Origin: Pseudomonas sp. R84
GTDB lineage: Bacteria; Pseudomonadota; Gammaproteobacteria; Pseudomonadales; Pseudomonadaceae
DNA length: 64,000 nt
Assembly: GCF_009834515.1 (NCBI RefSeq)
Contig: NZ_CP019426.1
Span: 4,639,501-4,703,500 of the forward strand
Reading direction: 5' to 3'
Numbering within the stretch: position 1 is the stretch's first letter; the number at the start of each line of letters is the position of its first letter. Under the pieces are notes generated by a model. That model worked only from the letters and a program-made list of their open reading frames with translations, was not told the DNA's origin and searched no databases. The position numbers and the translations under genes were made by a program. Positions 1-9,713 of this stretch are shown here, one piece after another.

Positions 1-1
1 A

Positions 2-2431
2 TTGCGCGTGTTGTTCTTCGCGTTGGTCGTTGCAGTAGCGGCGAGTACCGCCATCGGCTATTTCGGCGCCCGCCTGAACGGCGCGATGATGCTGCGCGCG
101 ACTGAGTTTCTCGGCGCCGATCTGGTTCTCGAAGGCAGTTCCCCGGCCCGTGAAGAACAGATCAGGAGTGGTACCGAGCTGCGCCTGAATCACGCACAAG
201 TGGTGGAGTTCTCCAGTGTCATCGCCACCGACAACGGCATTCAGCTGTCGAGCATCAAAGCCGTCGACCGCGCCTATCCGTTGCGCGGCGAACTGAAGAG
301 TGCGCCAGCGCCTTTCGCCACCGAAGAAACCGGCGGCGAACCGCAACCGGGCGAAGCCTGGGTCGAGGCACGCCTGCTGACCGCACTGGATCTGAAGATC
401 GGCGACAGCATTGATGTCGGCATGAAGACATTGAAAATGACCCGTGTGCTGACCTACGAACCGGATCGCGCCGGCAACTTCTACAGCCTGACGCCCCGGG
501 TGCTGATCAACCTCGATGACCTCGCCGCCACCGGTGTCGTGCAACCCGGCAGCCGCGTGAGTTACCGCGAACTGTGGCGCGGTGAACCGCAGGCGCTGGA
601 AACCTATCGGCAACTGATCAAACCCGGGCTCGCCGCCAACCAGCGGATACAGGATGCCCGCGATGGCAACCGGCAGATTGGCGGTGCGCTGGGCAAGGCC
701 GAACGTTACCTGAACATGGCCAGTCTGGTAGCGGTGTTGTTGGCCGGCGTGGCGGTGGCCTTGTCGGCCAACCGTTTCGCCAGTCGCCGCTTCGATGCCA
801 GCGCCTTGCTACGCTGCCTCGGCCTATCGCGCCGGGAAACCATGGTGCTGTTCAGTTTGCAATTGACCGTGCTCGGCCTGCTCGCCGCACTGAGTGGTGC
901 ATTGCTCGGCTGGCTGGCGCAACTGGGCCTGTTCGCGCTGCTGCATGATTTGCTGCCAAGTGATGTGCCACCGGGCGGTCTGTTTCCAGCCATCGCCGGG
1001 ATCGGCACCGGGCTGGTCGCATTGGCCGGTTTCGCCTTGCCGCCGCTGGCCGCATTGGGTCGCGTGCCGCCGCTGCGTGTGCTGCGCCGGGACATGCTGC
1101 CGATTCCGTCGAGTACGTGGATGGTTTACGGCGCCGCACTGGGTGCGCTCGGCCTGATCATGTGGCGCCTGAGCCTTGATCTGCTGCTGACATTCGCCCT
1201 GCTCGGCGGTGGCGTAGTCGCCGCACTGGTACTGGGCGGCTTGCTGTTGTTGCTGTTGCAAAGCCTGCGGCGGATGCTCGCCCGCGCTTCGCTGCCATGG
1301 CGCCTGGGCCTGGGCCAGTTGCTGCGCCATCCGCTGGCAGCGGCCGGCCAGTCGTTGGCGTTCGGTCTGATTCTGCTGTCGATGGCCCTGATCGCGTTGC
1401 TGCGCGGTGAACTGCTCGACACCTGGCAAAACCAGCTACCGAAAAACGCGCCTAACTACTTCGCGTTGAACATTTTGCCGGCAGACAAACAAGCCTTCAC
1501 CGATCACCTGATCAAGGTCTCCGCACAAGCTGCGCCACTGTATCCGGTGGTGCCGGGGCGATTGATCAGCATCAACGGAGAAGCGGTGCAGCAAATCGTC
1601 AGCAAGGATTCGGCCGGCGACCGTGCGGTTCAAAGAGATTTGAGTCTGACCTGGGCTGCTGACTTACCGGCGGGCAACAAGCTCACGGCGGGTGAATGGT
1701 GGAAGGAACAGCCAACCGACGGTGTTCCCGGTGTCTCGGTGGAAGGCAAAGTCGCCGAAAGCCTCAAGCTCAAACTCGGCGATCAGATGGTGTTCAACGT
1801 CGGCGGGGTCAATCGTGAAGCGAAGGTCACCAGCCTGCGCGAAATCAACTGGGACAACTTCCAGCCGAACTTCTTCATGATCTTCCAGCCCGGTACGTTG
1901 AAGGATCTGCCGGCGACTTACCTGACCAGCTTCTATCTGGCGCCAGGTCATGACCAGCAGATCGTCGAACTGTCACGCACGTTCCCGGCAGTGACCATTC
2001 TTCAGGTCGAAGCGCTGCTCGAACAACTGCGCAGCATCCTCGCCCAAGTCACCCTGGCGGTCGAATATGTGTTGTTGTTTGTGTTGGCGGCGGGCATGGC
2101 CGTACTGTTCTCCGGTTTGCAGTCGACGCTCGATGAACGTATCCGCCAAGGCGCGCTGTTGCGTGCCTTGGGTGCAGAGCGGCAGTTGCTGATCAAGGCA
2201 CGGCGCATCGAGTTCGGTTTGCTCGGTGCGGTCAGCGGCCTGCTTGCAGCGATCGGTTCGGAAGTGGTGAGTCTGGTGTTGTATCGCTACGCGTTCGATC
2301 TACCGTGGCACCCTCATCCGTGGTTGCTGGTGCTGCCGTTGATTGGCGCGGCGCTGATTGGTGGTGCCGGCGTGTTCGGTACGCGTCGGGCGCTCAACGC
2401 AAGTCCACTGACAGTGTTGCGTGAGGGTTGA
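2..2431 (+). CDS. FtsX-like ABC transporter permease (5' partial)
   Basis: Inner-membrane permease of the YbbP/FtsX (MacB-like) type, which pairs with an ATPase to act on envelope substrates or lipoproteins. About 809 residues are visible. The first codon in the window is TTG and a hydrophobic helix begins at once, so the true start and the cytoplasmic N-terminus lie upstream. Layout: TM1 (residues about 3-22), a long periplasmic domain (25-235), three or more helices (about 238-420), further helices, a second periplasmic domain (about 480-670), and a final helical bundle with an FtsX-like stretch (LRALGAER). The duplicated arrangement is typical of YbbP. The partner ATPase is presumably just outside the window. 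Transported substrate unknown. Confidence 0.85.
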   Translation: MRVLFFALVVAVAASTAIGYFGARLNGAMMLRATEFLGADLVLEGSSPAREEQIRSGTELRLNHAQVVEFSSVIATDNGIQLSSIKAVDRAYPLRGELKSAPAPFATEETGGEPQPGEAWVEARLLTALDLKIGDSIDVGMKTLKMTRVLTYEPDRAGNFYSLTPRVLINLDDLAATGVVQPGSRVSYRELWRGEPQALETYRQLIKPGLAANQRIQDARDGNRQIGGALGKAERYLNMASLVAVLLAGVAVALSANRFASRRFDASALLRCLGLSRRETMVLFSLQLTVLGLLAALSGALLGWLAQLGLFALLHDLLPSDVPPGGLFPAIAGIGTGLVALAGFALPPLAALGRVPPLRVLRRDMLPIPSSTWMVYGAALGALGLIMWRLSLDLLLTFALLGGGVVAALVLGGLLLLLLQSLRRMLARASLPWRLGLGQLLRHPLAAAGQSLAFGLILLSMALIALLRGELLDTWQNQLPKNAPNYFALNILPADKQAFTDHLIKVSAQAAPLYPVVPGRLISINGEAVQQIVSKDSAGDRAVQRDLSLTWAADLPAGNKLTAGEWWKEQPTDGVPGVSVEGKVAESLKLKLGDQMVFNVGGVNREAKVTSLREINWDNFQPNFFMIFQPGTLKDLPATYLTSFYLAPGHDQQIVELSRTFPAVTILQVEALLEQLRSILAQVTLAVEYVLLFVLAAGMAVLFSGLQSTLDERIRQGALLRALGAERQLLIKARRIEFGLLGAVSGLLAAIGSEVVSLVLYRYAFDLPWHPHPWLLVLPLIGAALIGGAGVFGTRRALNASPLTVLREG

Positions 2432-2465
2432 TAGACTCAGGCGGTCTTAATCACAAGAAGTTGCC

Positions 2466-2963
2466 ATGAGCCGTTATCGCCCTCCCCGCACCGCCGGCAC
2501 CGCGCTGATCACCCCTGAAGGTGAAGCGCGGATGCGTGCCGAATTTCATGAGCTGTGGCATGTGCGCCGCCCGCAGGTGACGCAATCGGTCAGCGAGGCA
2601 GCGGCTCAGGGTGATCGCTCGGAAAACGCCGAATACACCTACGGCAAGAAAATGCTGCGCGAGATCGACAGTCGCGTGCGCTTTCTGACCAAACGTCTGG
2701 AAGCGTTGAAAGTCGTCAGTGAAAAACCCAGTGATCCGAACAAGGTCTACTTCGGCGCGTGGGTGACCATCGAAGACGAAGACGGCAAGCAATCGCGCTA
2801 CCGCATCGTCGGTCCGGATGAACTGGATCTGAAACTGGGCCTGATCAGCATCGACTCACCACTGGCCCGCGCCTTGATCGGCAAGGCGCTGGATGCGGAA
2901 GTCAGGGTGCAGACGCCAACCGGTGAGCAGTTCGTTTACATCGTCGCTATCGACTATCCGTAA
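2466..2963 (+). CDS. greB: Transcription elongation factor GreB
   Basis: Cleavage factor that enters the secondary channel of RNA polymerase and stimulates hydrolysis of backtracked RNA. At 165 residues it has GreB length. The N-terminal coiled coil carries the acidic tip (GDRSENAEY, about residue 50), with the conserved Asp and Glu that coordinate catalytic magnesium. The C-terminal FKBP-like globular domain follows (about 85-160). The N-terminal MSRYRPP and the basic loop fit GreB better than GreA. It starts 34 bp after the permease gene, with a weak purine-rich site (AAGAAG) ahead of the ATG. Confidence 0.93.
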   Translation: MSRYRPPRTAGTALITPEGEARMRAEFHELWHVRRPQVTQSVSEAAAQGDRSENAEYTYGKKMLREIDSRVRFLTKRLEALKVVSEKPSDPNKVYFGAWVTIEDEDGKQSRYRIVGPDELDLKLGLISIDSPLARALIGKALDAEVRVQTPTGEQFVYIVAIDYP

Positions 2964-2969
2964 AGCGTA

Positions 2970-3278
2970 TTAGCGGCGAGTGATCAGGCCCTGCCGCGCA
3001 ACGCGGACCAGTTGCTTGATCATCTCTGGCGCATCTTCGGCAGTCGGGGCCTGAATCACCGCAAGATCAAAACTGTCAGTGGCAAAACGTGCCAGCGACT
3101 CGCCGTCTTCGACAAACTGGATGAGGAACGCGGCAGGACCGCCGCTGCGACGTGGCCAGCCATCGAGATAACGCAACAGCGTCGGCTGATGTTTGCCGCC
3201 AAGGAGAATTTTCGGGTTGCGCTGGGTGATATGTGCCGTGATCGGCGCGGGACGTGCTGGAGGGCGTAGTGCATTCAT
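2970..3278 (-). CDS. Hypothetical protein, about 102 residues
   Basis: Small soluble protein of unknown function, convergent with greB. The frame also opens 7 codons earlier at 3299. The internal ATG giving MNALRPPARP is preferred because the upstream residues look like leader. The N-terminal half is basic with a possible ligand or DNA-binding character (ITQRNPKILLGGKHQPTLLRY cut after about 20 residues), and the C-terminal half is acidic to neutral and alpha/beta-like. No membrane segment or signal peptide. It looks like a lineage-restricted Pseudomonas protein. I recognise no domain. Confidence 0.6.
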   Translation of the reverse strand: MNALRPPARPAPITAHITQRNPKILLGGKHQPTLLRYLDGWPRRSGGPAAFLIQFVEDGESLARFATDSFDLAVIQAPTAEDAPEMIKQLVRVARQGLITRR

Positions 3279-3481
3279 CGTGTCGTGTCTCTGCCTCAAA
3301 AGTCTGCATGGCAGGTGAGAGGCAACACCGAACCAGCGCTTTAGCGGTATTTCGAAGCCCTGTTTCGGCTTCTGACGGCAACTGTTGAAGTCACCTGGCG
3401 CCCCGCAAGTAGCTGTTTAAATCGGCGCATGGGCAACATCCTAGAGAACGTGACCGATCAGTGTCAAGAATCAGCCGCAAC

Positions 3482-3511
3482 AAAAAAGGCCCGCACGATG
3501 CGGGCCTATTT
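3482..3511 (-). terminator. Rho-independent terminator after doxX
   Basis: Stem GGCCCGC/GCGGGCC with a 4-base loop. On the minus strand it is followed by a run of six T, just downstream of the DoxX gene. The A-rich opposite side could also serve plus-strand transcription. Confidence 0.85.
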
Positions 3512-3527
3512 CCTTGAGCCAGAGCGC

Positions 3528-3962
3528 TCAACCGGCGATGGCGCGATCCACCGAGAGCTTGCCGGCGCCTTCGATCAGCACGGCGAGACTGCCACCGAGC
3601 AGGGCCAGAGCGAACTCGTAACCGTTGTTAGCCATAAACAGACCGTTGCTGATGTGTACGGTGAAGATCGCCACCAGCGACAGGAAGGTCAGACCCAATG
3701 CTGCCGGACGTACCAGCAGGCCGATGATCAAAGCCAGGCCAGCGAAGAACTCAGTACCGCCCGCCAGGGTCGCCATCAGGTAGCCCGGGTGCAGGCCAAT
3801 GCTGTCCATGTACTGAGCCGTGCCCGCCAGACCATACCCACCGAACAGACCGAAGAGTTTTTGCGAGCCGTGAGCGGCGAAGATCACGCCGACCGCAATG
3901 CGCAGAATGGTCAGACCGTAGCCGGCGCGAGTGAACAGTACTTTGTTGATCAGAGAGCTCAT
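3528..3962 (-). CDS. DoxX family inner-membrane protein
   Basis: 144-residue four-helix membrane protein of the DoxX/YphA family. These proteins sit in the inner membrane and have been linked to redox and sulfur stress, but have no settled biochemical function. Helices are visible at about residues 15-35 (LTILRIAVGVIFAAHG), 55-80, 83-103 and 108-128. The conserved HGSQKLFG motif follows helix 1. A single gene with its own terminator. The upstream 110 bp are A/T-rich and probably hold the promoter. Confidence 0.85.
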   Translation of the reverse strand: MSSLINKVLFTRAGYGLTILRIAVGVIFAAHGSQKLFGLFGGYGLAGTAQYMDSIGLHPGYLMATLAGGTEFFAGLALIIGLLVRPAALGLTFLSLVAIFTVHISNGLFMANNGYEFALALLGGSLAVLIEGAGKLSVDRAIAG

Positions 3963-4074
3963 GGGGCATTCCTTGTTTTTGCGAGAAGTTGTGTGTGTTG
4001 GTTGGCCGCTATATTAATCAATAAATTTCATGTTAAAAGCGCAAATATTCCGCCATAACAATCAACTTATTAGA

Positions 4075-5496
4075 TCATTTCCGTGAGACGACTTTTTGCG
4101 CCCCGGGCTCCAACGACTCCCGCTCCCGGTCGAACGCCAAGTAATACTTGTTCACGCTATTAACATAGCTGACCGGCCCCATTCCTACCTGCTCCATGGC
4201 GATGCGCTCGACCTGAAAGAACCACTGATTAGGGTTCAGCCCGCGCCGCCGGGCCTCGGCGCGCATGCCCTGCACGCGCTCGGGGCCAATGTTGTAGGCC
4301 GCCAGCGTGAAGGCCATGCGCTCGCGCTCATTGAGTTTGGGGCTGTTGAAAAACTTGCGGCGAATCATCGCCAGGTACTTGGCTCCGGCCTGCACATTCG
4401 CATCGAGATTCTGAATATTGTTCACGCCGACGCGCTGTGCAGCGGACGGAGTGATCTGCATCAGCCCGGTCGGGCCACTGCCGCTGCGGGCGTTGGGTTG
4501 CAGGCGTGATTCCTTGAACGCCAGCGCGGCCAGATTCAGCCAGTCCATGTTCTGCGCGGCAGCGTGCTTTTGCAGAGTCGGGCGCAGTTTTTCGAGACGC
4601 TGGCGATCGGCCTTAGCCAACGGATTGTGGACTTGGTACAGCCGTCGATAGATGCGCAAAAACGCAGCATCTTCGTTCGAGGGTTTCTTGTAACCGCCGA
4701 GGAAGCGGTCAATGCTTGCACGCAACATTGCGGCGTCGCGGCGCACGAACCAGTACTCCTCGCCCGGCTCGCTGATGATCAGTTGCCGGTCAAAACGCAG
4801 CTTCGGCAGGATCTTGCCCCAACGCTCGGCTATGGGTTGCTCGACGATGGTCAGGTGAAAAATCCCGCCCTGAACCATTTCCAGCACATCTTCGACCGCC
4901 AGGGTCGGATCGACCCATTCGATCTTGATCGGCGCCAGTTTGTGCAACGCCAGTTTCTGATTGAGCTGACTGACCGCCTCCCCCGCCGCACTGCCGGTGG
5001 GCAGCGCCAGTGTTTTGCCGGAGAGCTGCTCGACCTTGGTGTAGCGCCGCTCGCCCTTGATACCGACCAACACCAGCGGCACGTTGCTGGCGACCGGTTC
5101 GCTACTGGCCACGGCATAGCCAGATTGCAAATCAAGCAATTCACCCGGTGCGACCAGATCACCTTCGCCGCGCTGCAAGGCGCCGAGCAATTGATCCTTG
5201 GCTTTGGGAATGATCTTGAGGGTGATTTCCTGGCCATCGCGAGCATGGCCATTGAGGTATTGCTCGAAGGCGCGCAGGCGATGGTATTCGACGCCGATGG
5301 CTTGGCCCTGGACTTCGCCGGAGCTGTTGCGGCTCTGGTTGACCAGCACGCGCAACACACGACTGCTGCGAATCTCCGACAAGTCCCGCACCTTGGCGGC
5401 TGGTACAGCTTGCAGTGGCCCGGGCAGGCGCGCAACCGCCGTCATCGGCAGCAGCAGCGATCCACACAACAAGAGCAAAACCGAGGGACGAACCAT
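4075..5496 (-). CDS. MltF-like lytic transglycosylase
   Basis: Periplasmic peptidoglycan-cleaving enzyme, 473 residues from the chosen ATG at 5496, which has a good site (GGAGAG, 5 bp away). The frame also opens 11 codons earlier. A signal sequence occupies residues 1-23 (MVRPSVLLLLCGSLLLP). A periplasmic solute-binding-like domain (SBP_bac_3 type, about 40-280) is followed by an SLT domain (about 300-460) whose catalytic Glu lies in AFKESRL, then the typical GPTGLMQI and AYNIGPERV motifs. This order is that of MltF. No lipobox is evident, unlike MltC or MltD. The solute-binding domain of MltF binds muropeptide fragments and controls the catalytic domain. That it does so here is inference. 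Confidence 0.88.
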   Translation of the reverse strand: MVRPSVLLLLCGSLLLPMTAVARLPGPLQAVPAAKVRDLSEIRSSRVLRVLVNQSRNSSGEVQGQAIGVEYHRLRAFEQYLNGHARDGQEITLKIIPKAKDQLLGALQRGEGDLVAPGELLDLQSGYAVASSEPVASNVPLVLVGIKGERRYTKVEQLSGKTLALPTGSAAGEAVSQLNQKLALHKLAPIKIEWVDPTLAVEDVLEMVQGGIFHLTIVEQPIAERWGKILPKLRFDRQLIISEPGEEYWFVRRDAAMLRASIDRFLGGYKKPSNEDAAFLRIYRRLYQVHNPLAKADRQRLEKLRPTLQKHAAAQNMDWLNLAALAFKESRLQPNARSGSGPTGLMQITPSAAQRVGVNNIQNLDANVQAGAKYLAMIRRKFFNSPKLNERERMAFTLAAYNIGPERVQGMRAEARRRGLNPNQWFFQVERIAMEQVGMGPVSYVNSVNKYYLAFDRERESLEPGAQKVVSRK

Positions 5497-5731
5497 CCAC
5501 TCTCCGGAAAGAATACGGGGCGACTTCATCGTTAAAGATCGAAATCACCGTCGAAAACAGAGCGCCATGAGCGCTGGCAACGTGCGAGAGACTGGCACAG
5601 TAATGGCACTTCTACCAAACCGGTCTGCGTCGCGGCATCAACAGACAGCCATAACTCGTTGTAGTTCTTGGCTTTTCTTATGAATCTACAGCTCTGGTAT
5701 GCTTTCCGGCCTTCGGCCCGAGGTAGCAACC

Positions 5732-6538
5732 ATGCAACTCATCGATATCGGCGTCAACCTGACCAACCCCAGTTTCGCCGACAAACATCAGGCCGTGCTT
5801 GATCGCGCCTATGCCGCCGGGGTCTGCCAATTGGTGCTGACCGGCACCAGCGTCGAGGGCAGCGAACAGGCTCTGGAGCTGTGCCAGCAACTGGATGAGA
5901 GCGGTCAACGGCTGTTCGCCACCGCCGGTATTCACCCGCATTCGGCCAGTGACTGGAACGCTGACAGCGCCCGTCGTTTGCGTAGCCTATTTCAAGAAAA
6001 AAATGTAGTCGCCGTGGGTGAATGCGGACTGGATTTCAACCGTGATTTCTCGCCGCGCCCACAGCAGGAAAAAGTCCTCGAAGAACACCTGGCCATGGCC
6101 GTCGAGCTGCAACTGCCGGTGTTCCTGCACGAGCGCGATGCCAGCCAGCGCCTGCTGGAAATCCTCAAAGGCTTCCGCGATCAACTGCCCGCCGCTGTGG
6201 TGCATTGCTTCACCGGCGAGCAAAAGGCGTTGTTCAGTTACCTCGATCTGGACTTGCACATCGGCATCACCGGCTGGATCTGCGATGAGCGCCGGGGCAC
6301 GCATTTGCATCCACTGGTCAAAGAGATCAAACGCGGGCGCCTGATGCTGGAAAGCGATGCACCTTATTTGCTGCCGCGCACGCTACGTCCGAAACCGAAG
6401 AACGGCCGCAATGAGCCGGCGTATCTGACTGAAGTGCTGCGCGAAGTGGCGCTGCATCGCGGTGAAACCGAGGAAGATCTGGCGGCGCACACCACCGCGT
6501 GTGCCCGCGCGTTCTACAACCTTCCCGCATTGGCGTAA
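5732..6538 (+). CDS. tatD: TatD family metal-dependent hydrolase
   Basis: TIM-barrel metallohydrolase, 268 residues. TatD acts as a 3'-5' exonuclease/DNase in E. coli. The N-terminus reads [11 protein letters not shown], the signature of true TatD rather than YcfH or YjjV, whose first motif is HxH. Metal ligands and motifs are visible: HPHS (about 72), GECGLDFNR (about 108), HERDA, HCFTG (about 162) and LESDAPYL (about 212). The start at 5732 is preferred to the frame opening at 5699 because GAGG lies 8 bp ahead. Single gene ending at a REPIN-like repeat. Confidence 0.92.
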   Translation: MQLIDIGVNLTNPSFADKHQAVLDRAYAAGVCQLVLTGTSVEGSEQALELCQQLDESGQRLFATAGIHPHSASDWNADSARRLRSLFQEKNVVAVGECGLDFNRDFSPRPQQEKVLEEHLAMAVELQLPVFLHERDASQRLLEILKGFRDQLPAAVVHCFTGEQKALFSYLDLDLHIGITGWICDERRGTHLHPLVKEIKRGRLMLESDAPYLLPRTLRPKPKNGRNEPAYLTEVLREVALHRGETEEDLAAHTTACARAFYNLPALA

Positions 6539-6543
6539 GCCGC

Positions 6544-6621
6544 AAAAGATCGCAGCCTTCGGCAGCTCCTACAGGGCATACGCCATCCCAATGTAGGAGC
6601 TGCCGAAGGCTGCGATCTTTT
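6544..6621. repeat. REPIN-like inverted repeat, type A
   Basis: Two near-perfect 30-bp arms containing GATCGCAGCCTTCGGCAGC and its complement, separated by about 18 bp. The same palindrome recurs at 12099-12174 and 62918-63003. It lies just after tatD and could fold as a strong RNA hairpin that protects or ends the transcript. Confidence 0.9.
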
Positions 6622-6713
6622 GATCTCTTGACCCACATCAATTCGAGTCCTCTGCATAGCAGCACAATGCTGGCACCTTGCCAAAACTGTTTCCGCTATC
6701 AGAGAAGACCTCC

Positions 6714-8195
6714 ATGGGTGCCTGGCTTAGCAATATCTCGCTGAAATACAAATTCTGGGCGGTCAATGCGGTCGCCTTCGTCACCACCCTGTTGCTGGTG
6801 CTGTACGCCGTGCAGCTCGAACAACAGGCGCGCAGTCACGCGTCTCAGGCCTCGGCGCAAGCCCAGGCGCAATTGCTTAAGGCCTGGCCGGCCGGGCAGC
6901 CATTGCCCAAAGCCGATCAGGTGCTGACCTTCAAACGCGGCGAAGCGCCGCGCCTGAATGATCAACCCTTGCTGGAAATCACTGAAAGCAACGGCTGGAA
7001 CGAGATCAATCAGCTGCCGCTGTTCGGCGACAATCCGTTGATGGGCGCCGAAGTGTTCAGCCGCGCCGACGGTCAACAGGTCGCGGTGATTGCCTATGGC
7101 CCGAGCCTGAGTCAGGTGTTCAGCGAGCGTTTCGCCAATTACGCGGTGGCGGTGTTCATCCTGATGTTCGCCATGCTCTGTGCCTCGCAACTGTTGATCC
7201 GCTTCCTGCTCAGCCAGCTCAACACGTTGAAAGACGTAATGCTTCACGTTGAGAAAAGCGGCGATCTCTCGGCCCGTGTGCCGCTGGCCGGGAAAGACGA
7301 AGTCGGGCAGATGGCCAACGCGTTCAACGCGATGCAGGCAGGTTACCAGCGCGTTGTGACGACCGTCGCCAACACCGCGCGGCAACTGGATGTCGGCGCG
7401 GCGCGACTGGCATCGAGCATGAACGAAGTGCGCCACGGCATGCTCGGCCAGCAGAGCGAAACCGATCAGGCGGCCACGGCGATCAATGAAATGACCGCCA
7501 CCGTTTATCACATCGCCCAACACGCCGGCGCCACCCGCGACCTGTCGCAGACCGCCGATGGCCTCGCCGGCAGCGGTCAGCAAGTGGTCGCGCGGGTGCA
7601 GCACTCGATTGCCGGGCTGTCCAGCGGCGTGCAGCAGACTGCCGAGATGATTCAACGACTGGCCGAGGACAGCCAGAAGATCAACGGCGTGGTCAGCGTG
7701 ATTCACAGCATTGCCGAGCAGACCAATCTGCTCGCCCTGAACGCCGCCATCGAGGCCGCTCGCGCCGGTGAAATGGGCCGAGGGTTTGCCGTGGTCGCCG
7801 ATGAGGTGCGCAATCTGGCGAAGCGGGTGCAGACCTCGACCGACGAGATAACTACGATGGTCTCGGCGTTGCAGGCTGGCACCCGCGACGCGGTGGATTT
7901 CATGCAGGAAAGTTCGTACAAGGCCGACGATTGCGTGCAGCAAGCGCAAGAGGCCGGGGCGGCGCTGGCGGAAATCACCGGCGCGGTGGCGCAGATGCGT
8001 GAGAGCAACACGCAGATTGCCGTGGCGGCGGAGCAGCAAAGCCAGGTCGCCGAAGAGATGAACCGGGCGGTGGTGAGTATTCGTGATGTGACCGAGAATA
8101 CCGTGCAGCAAACGGTGGATTCGGCGACGACCAGTAATGAATTGGCGACGTTGGCCGGGGAACTGAGCAAGGCCATAGGTCAGTTGAAACTCTGA
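6714..8195 (+). CDS. Methyl-accepting chemotaxis protein
   Basis: Inner-membrane chemoreceptor, 493 residues from the ATG at 6714 ([15 protein letters not shown]). TM1 is at about 13-35, and a short periplasmic sensor region of about 105 residues follows. TM2 (about 142-165) leads into a HAMP domain and a cytoplasmic signalling coiled coil. The hairpin tip with [19 protein letters not shown] is invariant in the family and contacts CheA/CheW. No C-terminal CheR-tethering pentapeptide is evident (ends AIGQLKL). The ligand cannot be told from the sequence, and the small sensor domain does not resemble dCache. Flanked by unrelated genes, so it is an orphan receptor. Confidence 0.93.
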   Translation: MGAWLSNISLKYKFWAVNAVAFVTTLLLVLYAVQLEQQARSHASQASAQAQAQLLKAWPAGQPLPKADQVLTFKRGEAPRLNDQPLLEITESNGWNEINQLPLFGDNPLMGAEVFSRADGQQVAVIAYGPSLSQVFSERFANYAVAVFILMFAMLCASQLLIRFLLSQLNTLKDVMLHVEKSGDLSARVPLAGKDEVGQMANAFNAMQAGYQRVVTTVANTARQLDVGAARLASSMNEVRHGMLGQQSETDQAATAINEMTATVYHIAQHAGATRDLSQTADGLAGSGQQVVARVQHSIAGLSSGVQQTAEMIQRLAEDSQKINGVVSVIHSIAEQTNLLALNAAIEAARAGEMGRGFAVVADEVRNLAKRVQTSTDEITTMVSALQAGTRDAVDFMQESSYKADDCVQQAQEAGAALAEITGAVAQMRESNTQIAVAAEQQSQVAEEMNRAVVSIRDVTENTVQQTVDSATTSNELATLAGELSKAIGQLKL

Positions 8196-8309
8196 AGATC
8201 TTTTTTGTCCATCATCCCTATGATGCCAATAGCCAACCTTGATTCGCCGCCCTCCACGCCCGGGCCTATTCTTCAACCATGAGTCAACATGGATCGAGGA
8301 GTAGAAAAC

Positions 8310-8675
8310 ATGGGCAAACGTCACCCCAACCTTCCCGCGTGGCAATGGCGCGCGTACCCGGGCAATCATCAGCACCCGACCAATCTGGTGTTACACCTGA
8401 TTGCCGTGCCGTTGTTCATCGTCGCGTTTCTGCTGATTGTCTCCGGGGTGTTCAGCCTGAGCCTGGCCAGCGTCGCCATCGGCGTGATCGGAATCGTCGC
8501 GGCGCTGGGTTTGCAGCGTCACGGCCACAGCCTGGAGACGCAAGCCTCCGAGCCGTTCAGTGATCGTAAAGATGCGATGTCGCGGTTACTGGTCGAGCAG
8601 TTTCTGACTTTTCCGCGCTTCTTTCTCAGTGGCGGCTGGTGGCGCGCCTGGCGTGAGCGCCACCGTCGGCATTGA
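8310..8675 (+). CDS. Mpo1-like (DUF962-type) small membrane protein
   Basis: 121-residue protein. The start at 8310 is chosen over 8289 because GAGGAG lies 8 bp ahead of the ATG. The N-terminus is hydrophilic with a conserved NHQHPTNLVLH motif, followed by two hydrophobic helices (about 35-55 and 57-75) and a basic C-terminus rich in Trp and Arg. The His-containing N-terminal motif next to two helices resembles the Mpo1/YGL010w family, whose yeast member is an Fe-dependent dioxygenase for 2-hydroxy fatty acids. Family assignment is moderately sure; the reaction in this organism is inference. Confidence 0.6.
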   Translation: MGKRHPNLPAWQWRAYPGNHQHPTNLVLHLIAVPLFIVAFLLIVSGVFSLSLASVAIGVIGIVAALGLQRHGHSLETQASEPFSDRKDAMSRLLVEQFLTFPRFFLSGGWWRAWRERHRRH

Positions 8676-8676
8676 G

Positions 8677-9471
8677 TCAGGCGAAGATCGTAACCGTCTG
8701 ACGACTCATCGCAATCAGCTCACCTTCCGCGCTCCACAGCTTGGCGGCGACATGGCCGTAGCCGTCGGCGGCGTACTCGATGTCGGCCAGGTATTGGCAC
8801 CAGTCCAGCGTGCTCAAGTCGTGTAACGGCTGAACGAATTCGATGGTCCAGGTCAAGGTGCTGCCCGGTGCCGGCTTCTTCAGATACGGCAGCAGTGCGG
8901 GCGGCCATGCATCCACCAGGGCCAGCAGATGCGCCTCTTTGACCGGCTCTTCTTTGACATCGCCGCGTAACCGCACCCAGCCTCCCATCAAACGCGATTG
9001 ATTACCGGTGAACGGCATGCCGCCGACGCTCCAGCGCATCGCCAGATGACGCATGAATTCCGGGGTCACGCCTTTGATGTAAGGCAGCTCCTGGCATTCG
9101 TCCCAGTGTTTCATTGCCGGCGCCGGATACGCTTCCACGGCGACTTCCGAGGGCCGTGAAGCACCGAAGCTGCCTTGAACGATTGTTACCACCTGACCAT
9201 TCTGCATCGCCCGGCCCATGACCTGGCTGACGGCTTTGCCTTCGCGCAGCACCTCCACTTCGAAGCTCACCGGGACTTCAGGCTCGACCGGTCCGACAAA
9301 GGTGATCGCCAGCGAACGCACCGGGCGATCCGCCGGGACTTTCGCGCGCATGGCTTCGTATTGCAGCGCGGCAACCAGACCACCGAAACTGGCACGGCCC
9401 TGACCCCATTCGGCAGGAATCGTCAGTTCCGGTTGGCGGCGGACCGCATCGAGCAAATCGCTAAAGCGCAT
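8677..9471 (-). CDS. Acyl-CoA thioesterase family protein (TesB-like double hotdog)
   Basis: 264-residue cytoplasmic protein with the tandem-hotdog layout of TesB/4HBT_3 thioesterases. The N-terminal hotdog (about 15-115) holds WGQGRASFGG and the paired strand SFEVEVLREGKAVSQV. The C-terminal hotdog (about 140-260) holds LTWTIEFVQP and ends in MSRQTVTIFA. The expected role is hydrolysis of acyl-CoA esters; chain length and physiological substrate are unknown. It converges almost directly on the upstream plus-strand gene (1 bp apart), with no terminator between. Confidence 0.8.
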   Translation of the reverse strand: MRFSDLLDAVRRQPELTIPAEWGQGRASFGGLVAALQYEAMRAKVPADRPVRSLAITFVGPVEPEVPVSFEVEVLREGKAVSQVMGRAMQNGQVVTIVQGSFGASRPSEVAVEAYPAPAMKHWDECQELPYIKGVTPEFMRHLAMRWSVGGMPFTGNQSRLMGGWVRLRGDVKEEPVKEAHLLALVDAWPPALLPYLKKPAPGSTLTWTIEFVQPLHDLSTLDWCQYLADIEYAADGYGHVAAKLWSAEGELIAMSRQTVTIFA

Positions 9472-9602
9472 GGGGCAACCTCAGAAAACGAGAAAGGAAT
9501 GCAGGGATCTTAACCAGACCTGCCGAGCGCCGCAGCGTCTATTCCGGTCAAATGGGCTGACAGAAAGGCCTTACACCCATATCAGCCACATTGAAGATCC
9601 CT

Positions 9603-9692
9603 TGTAGGAGTGAGCCTGCTCGCGATAGCGGTCTGACAGCCAACACAGTTGTTGAATGTCAGACCGCTATCGCGAGCAGGCTCACTCCTACA
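9603..9692. repeat. REPIN-like inverted repeat, type C (37-bp arms)
   Basis: Arms TGTAGGAGTGAGCCTGCTCG... and their complement, close to 37 bp each, around a 16-bp loop. It lies between the thioesterase promoter side and the CHAD gene end. The core CCTGCTCGCGA is shared with the type B elements. Confidence 0.9.
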
Positions 9693-9713
9693 GGGGGTTG
9701 TGGTGATTCAGGA

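Noticed and set aside
5591..5609. GG-N10-GC match upstream of tatD (CTGGCACAGTAATGGCACT)
   Set aside because: The -12 element is poor (TGGCA for TTGCA), it is 120 bp from the gene, and tatD is not a known sigma-54 gene.
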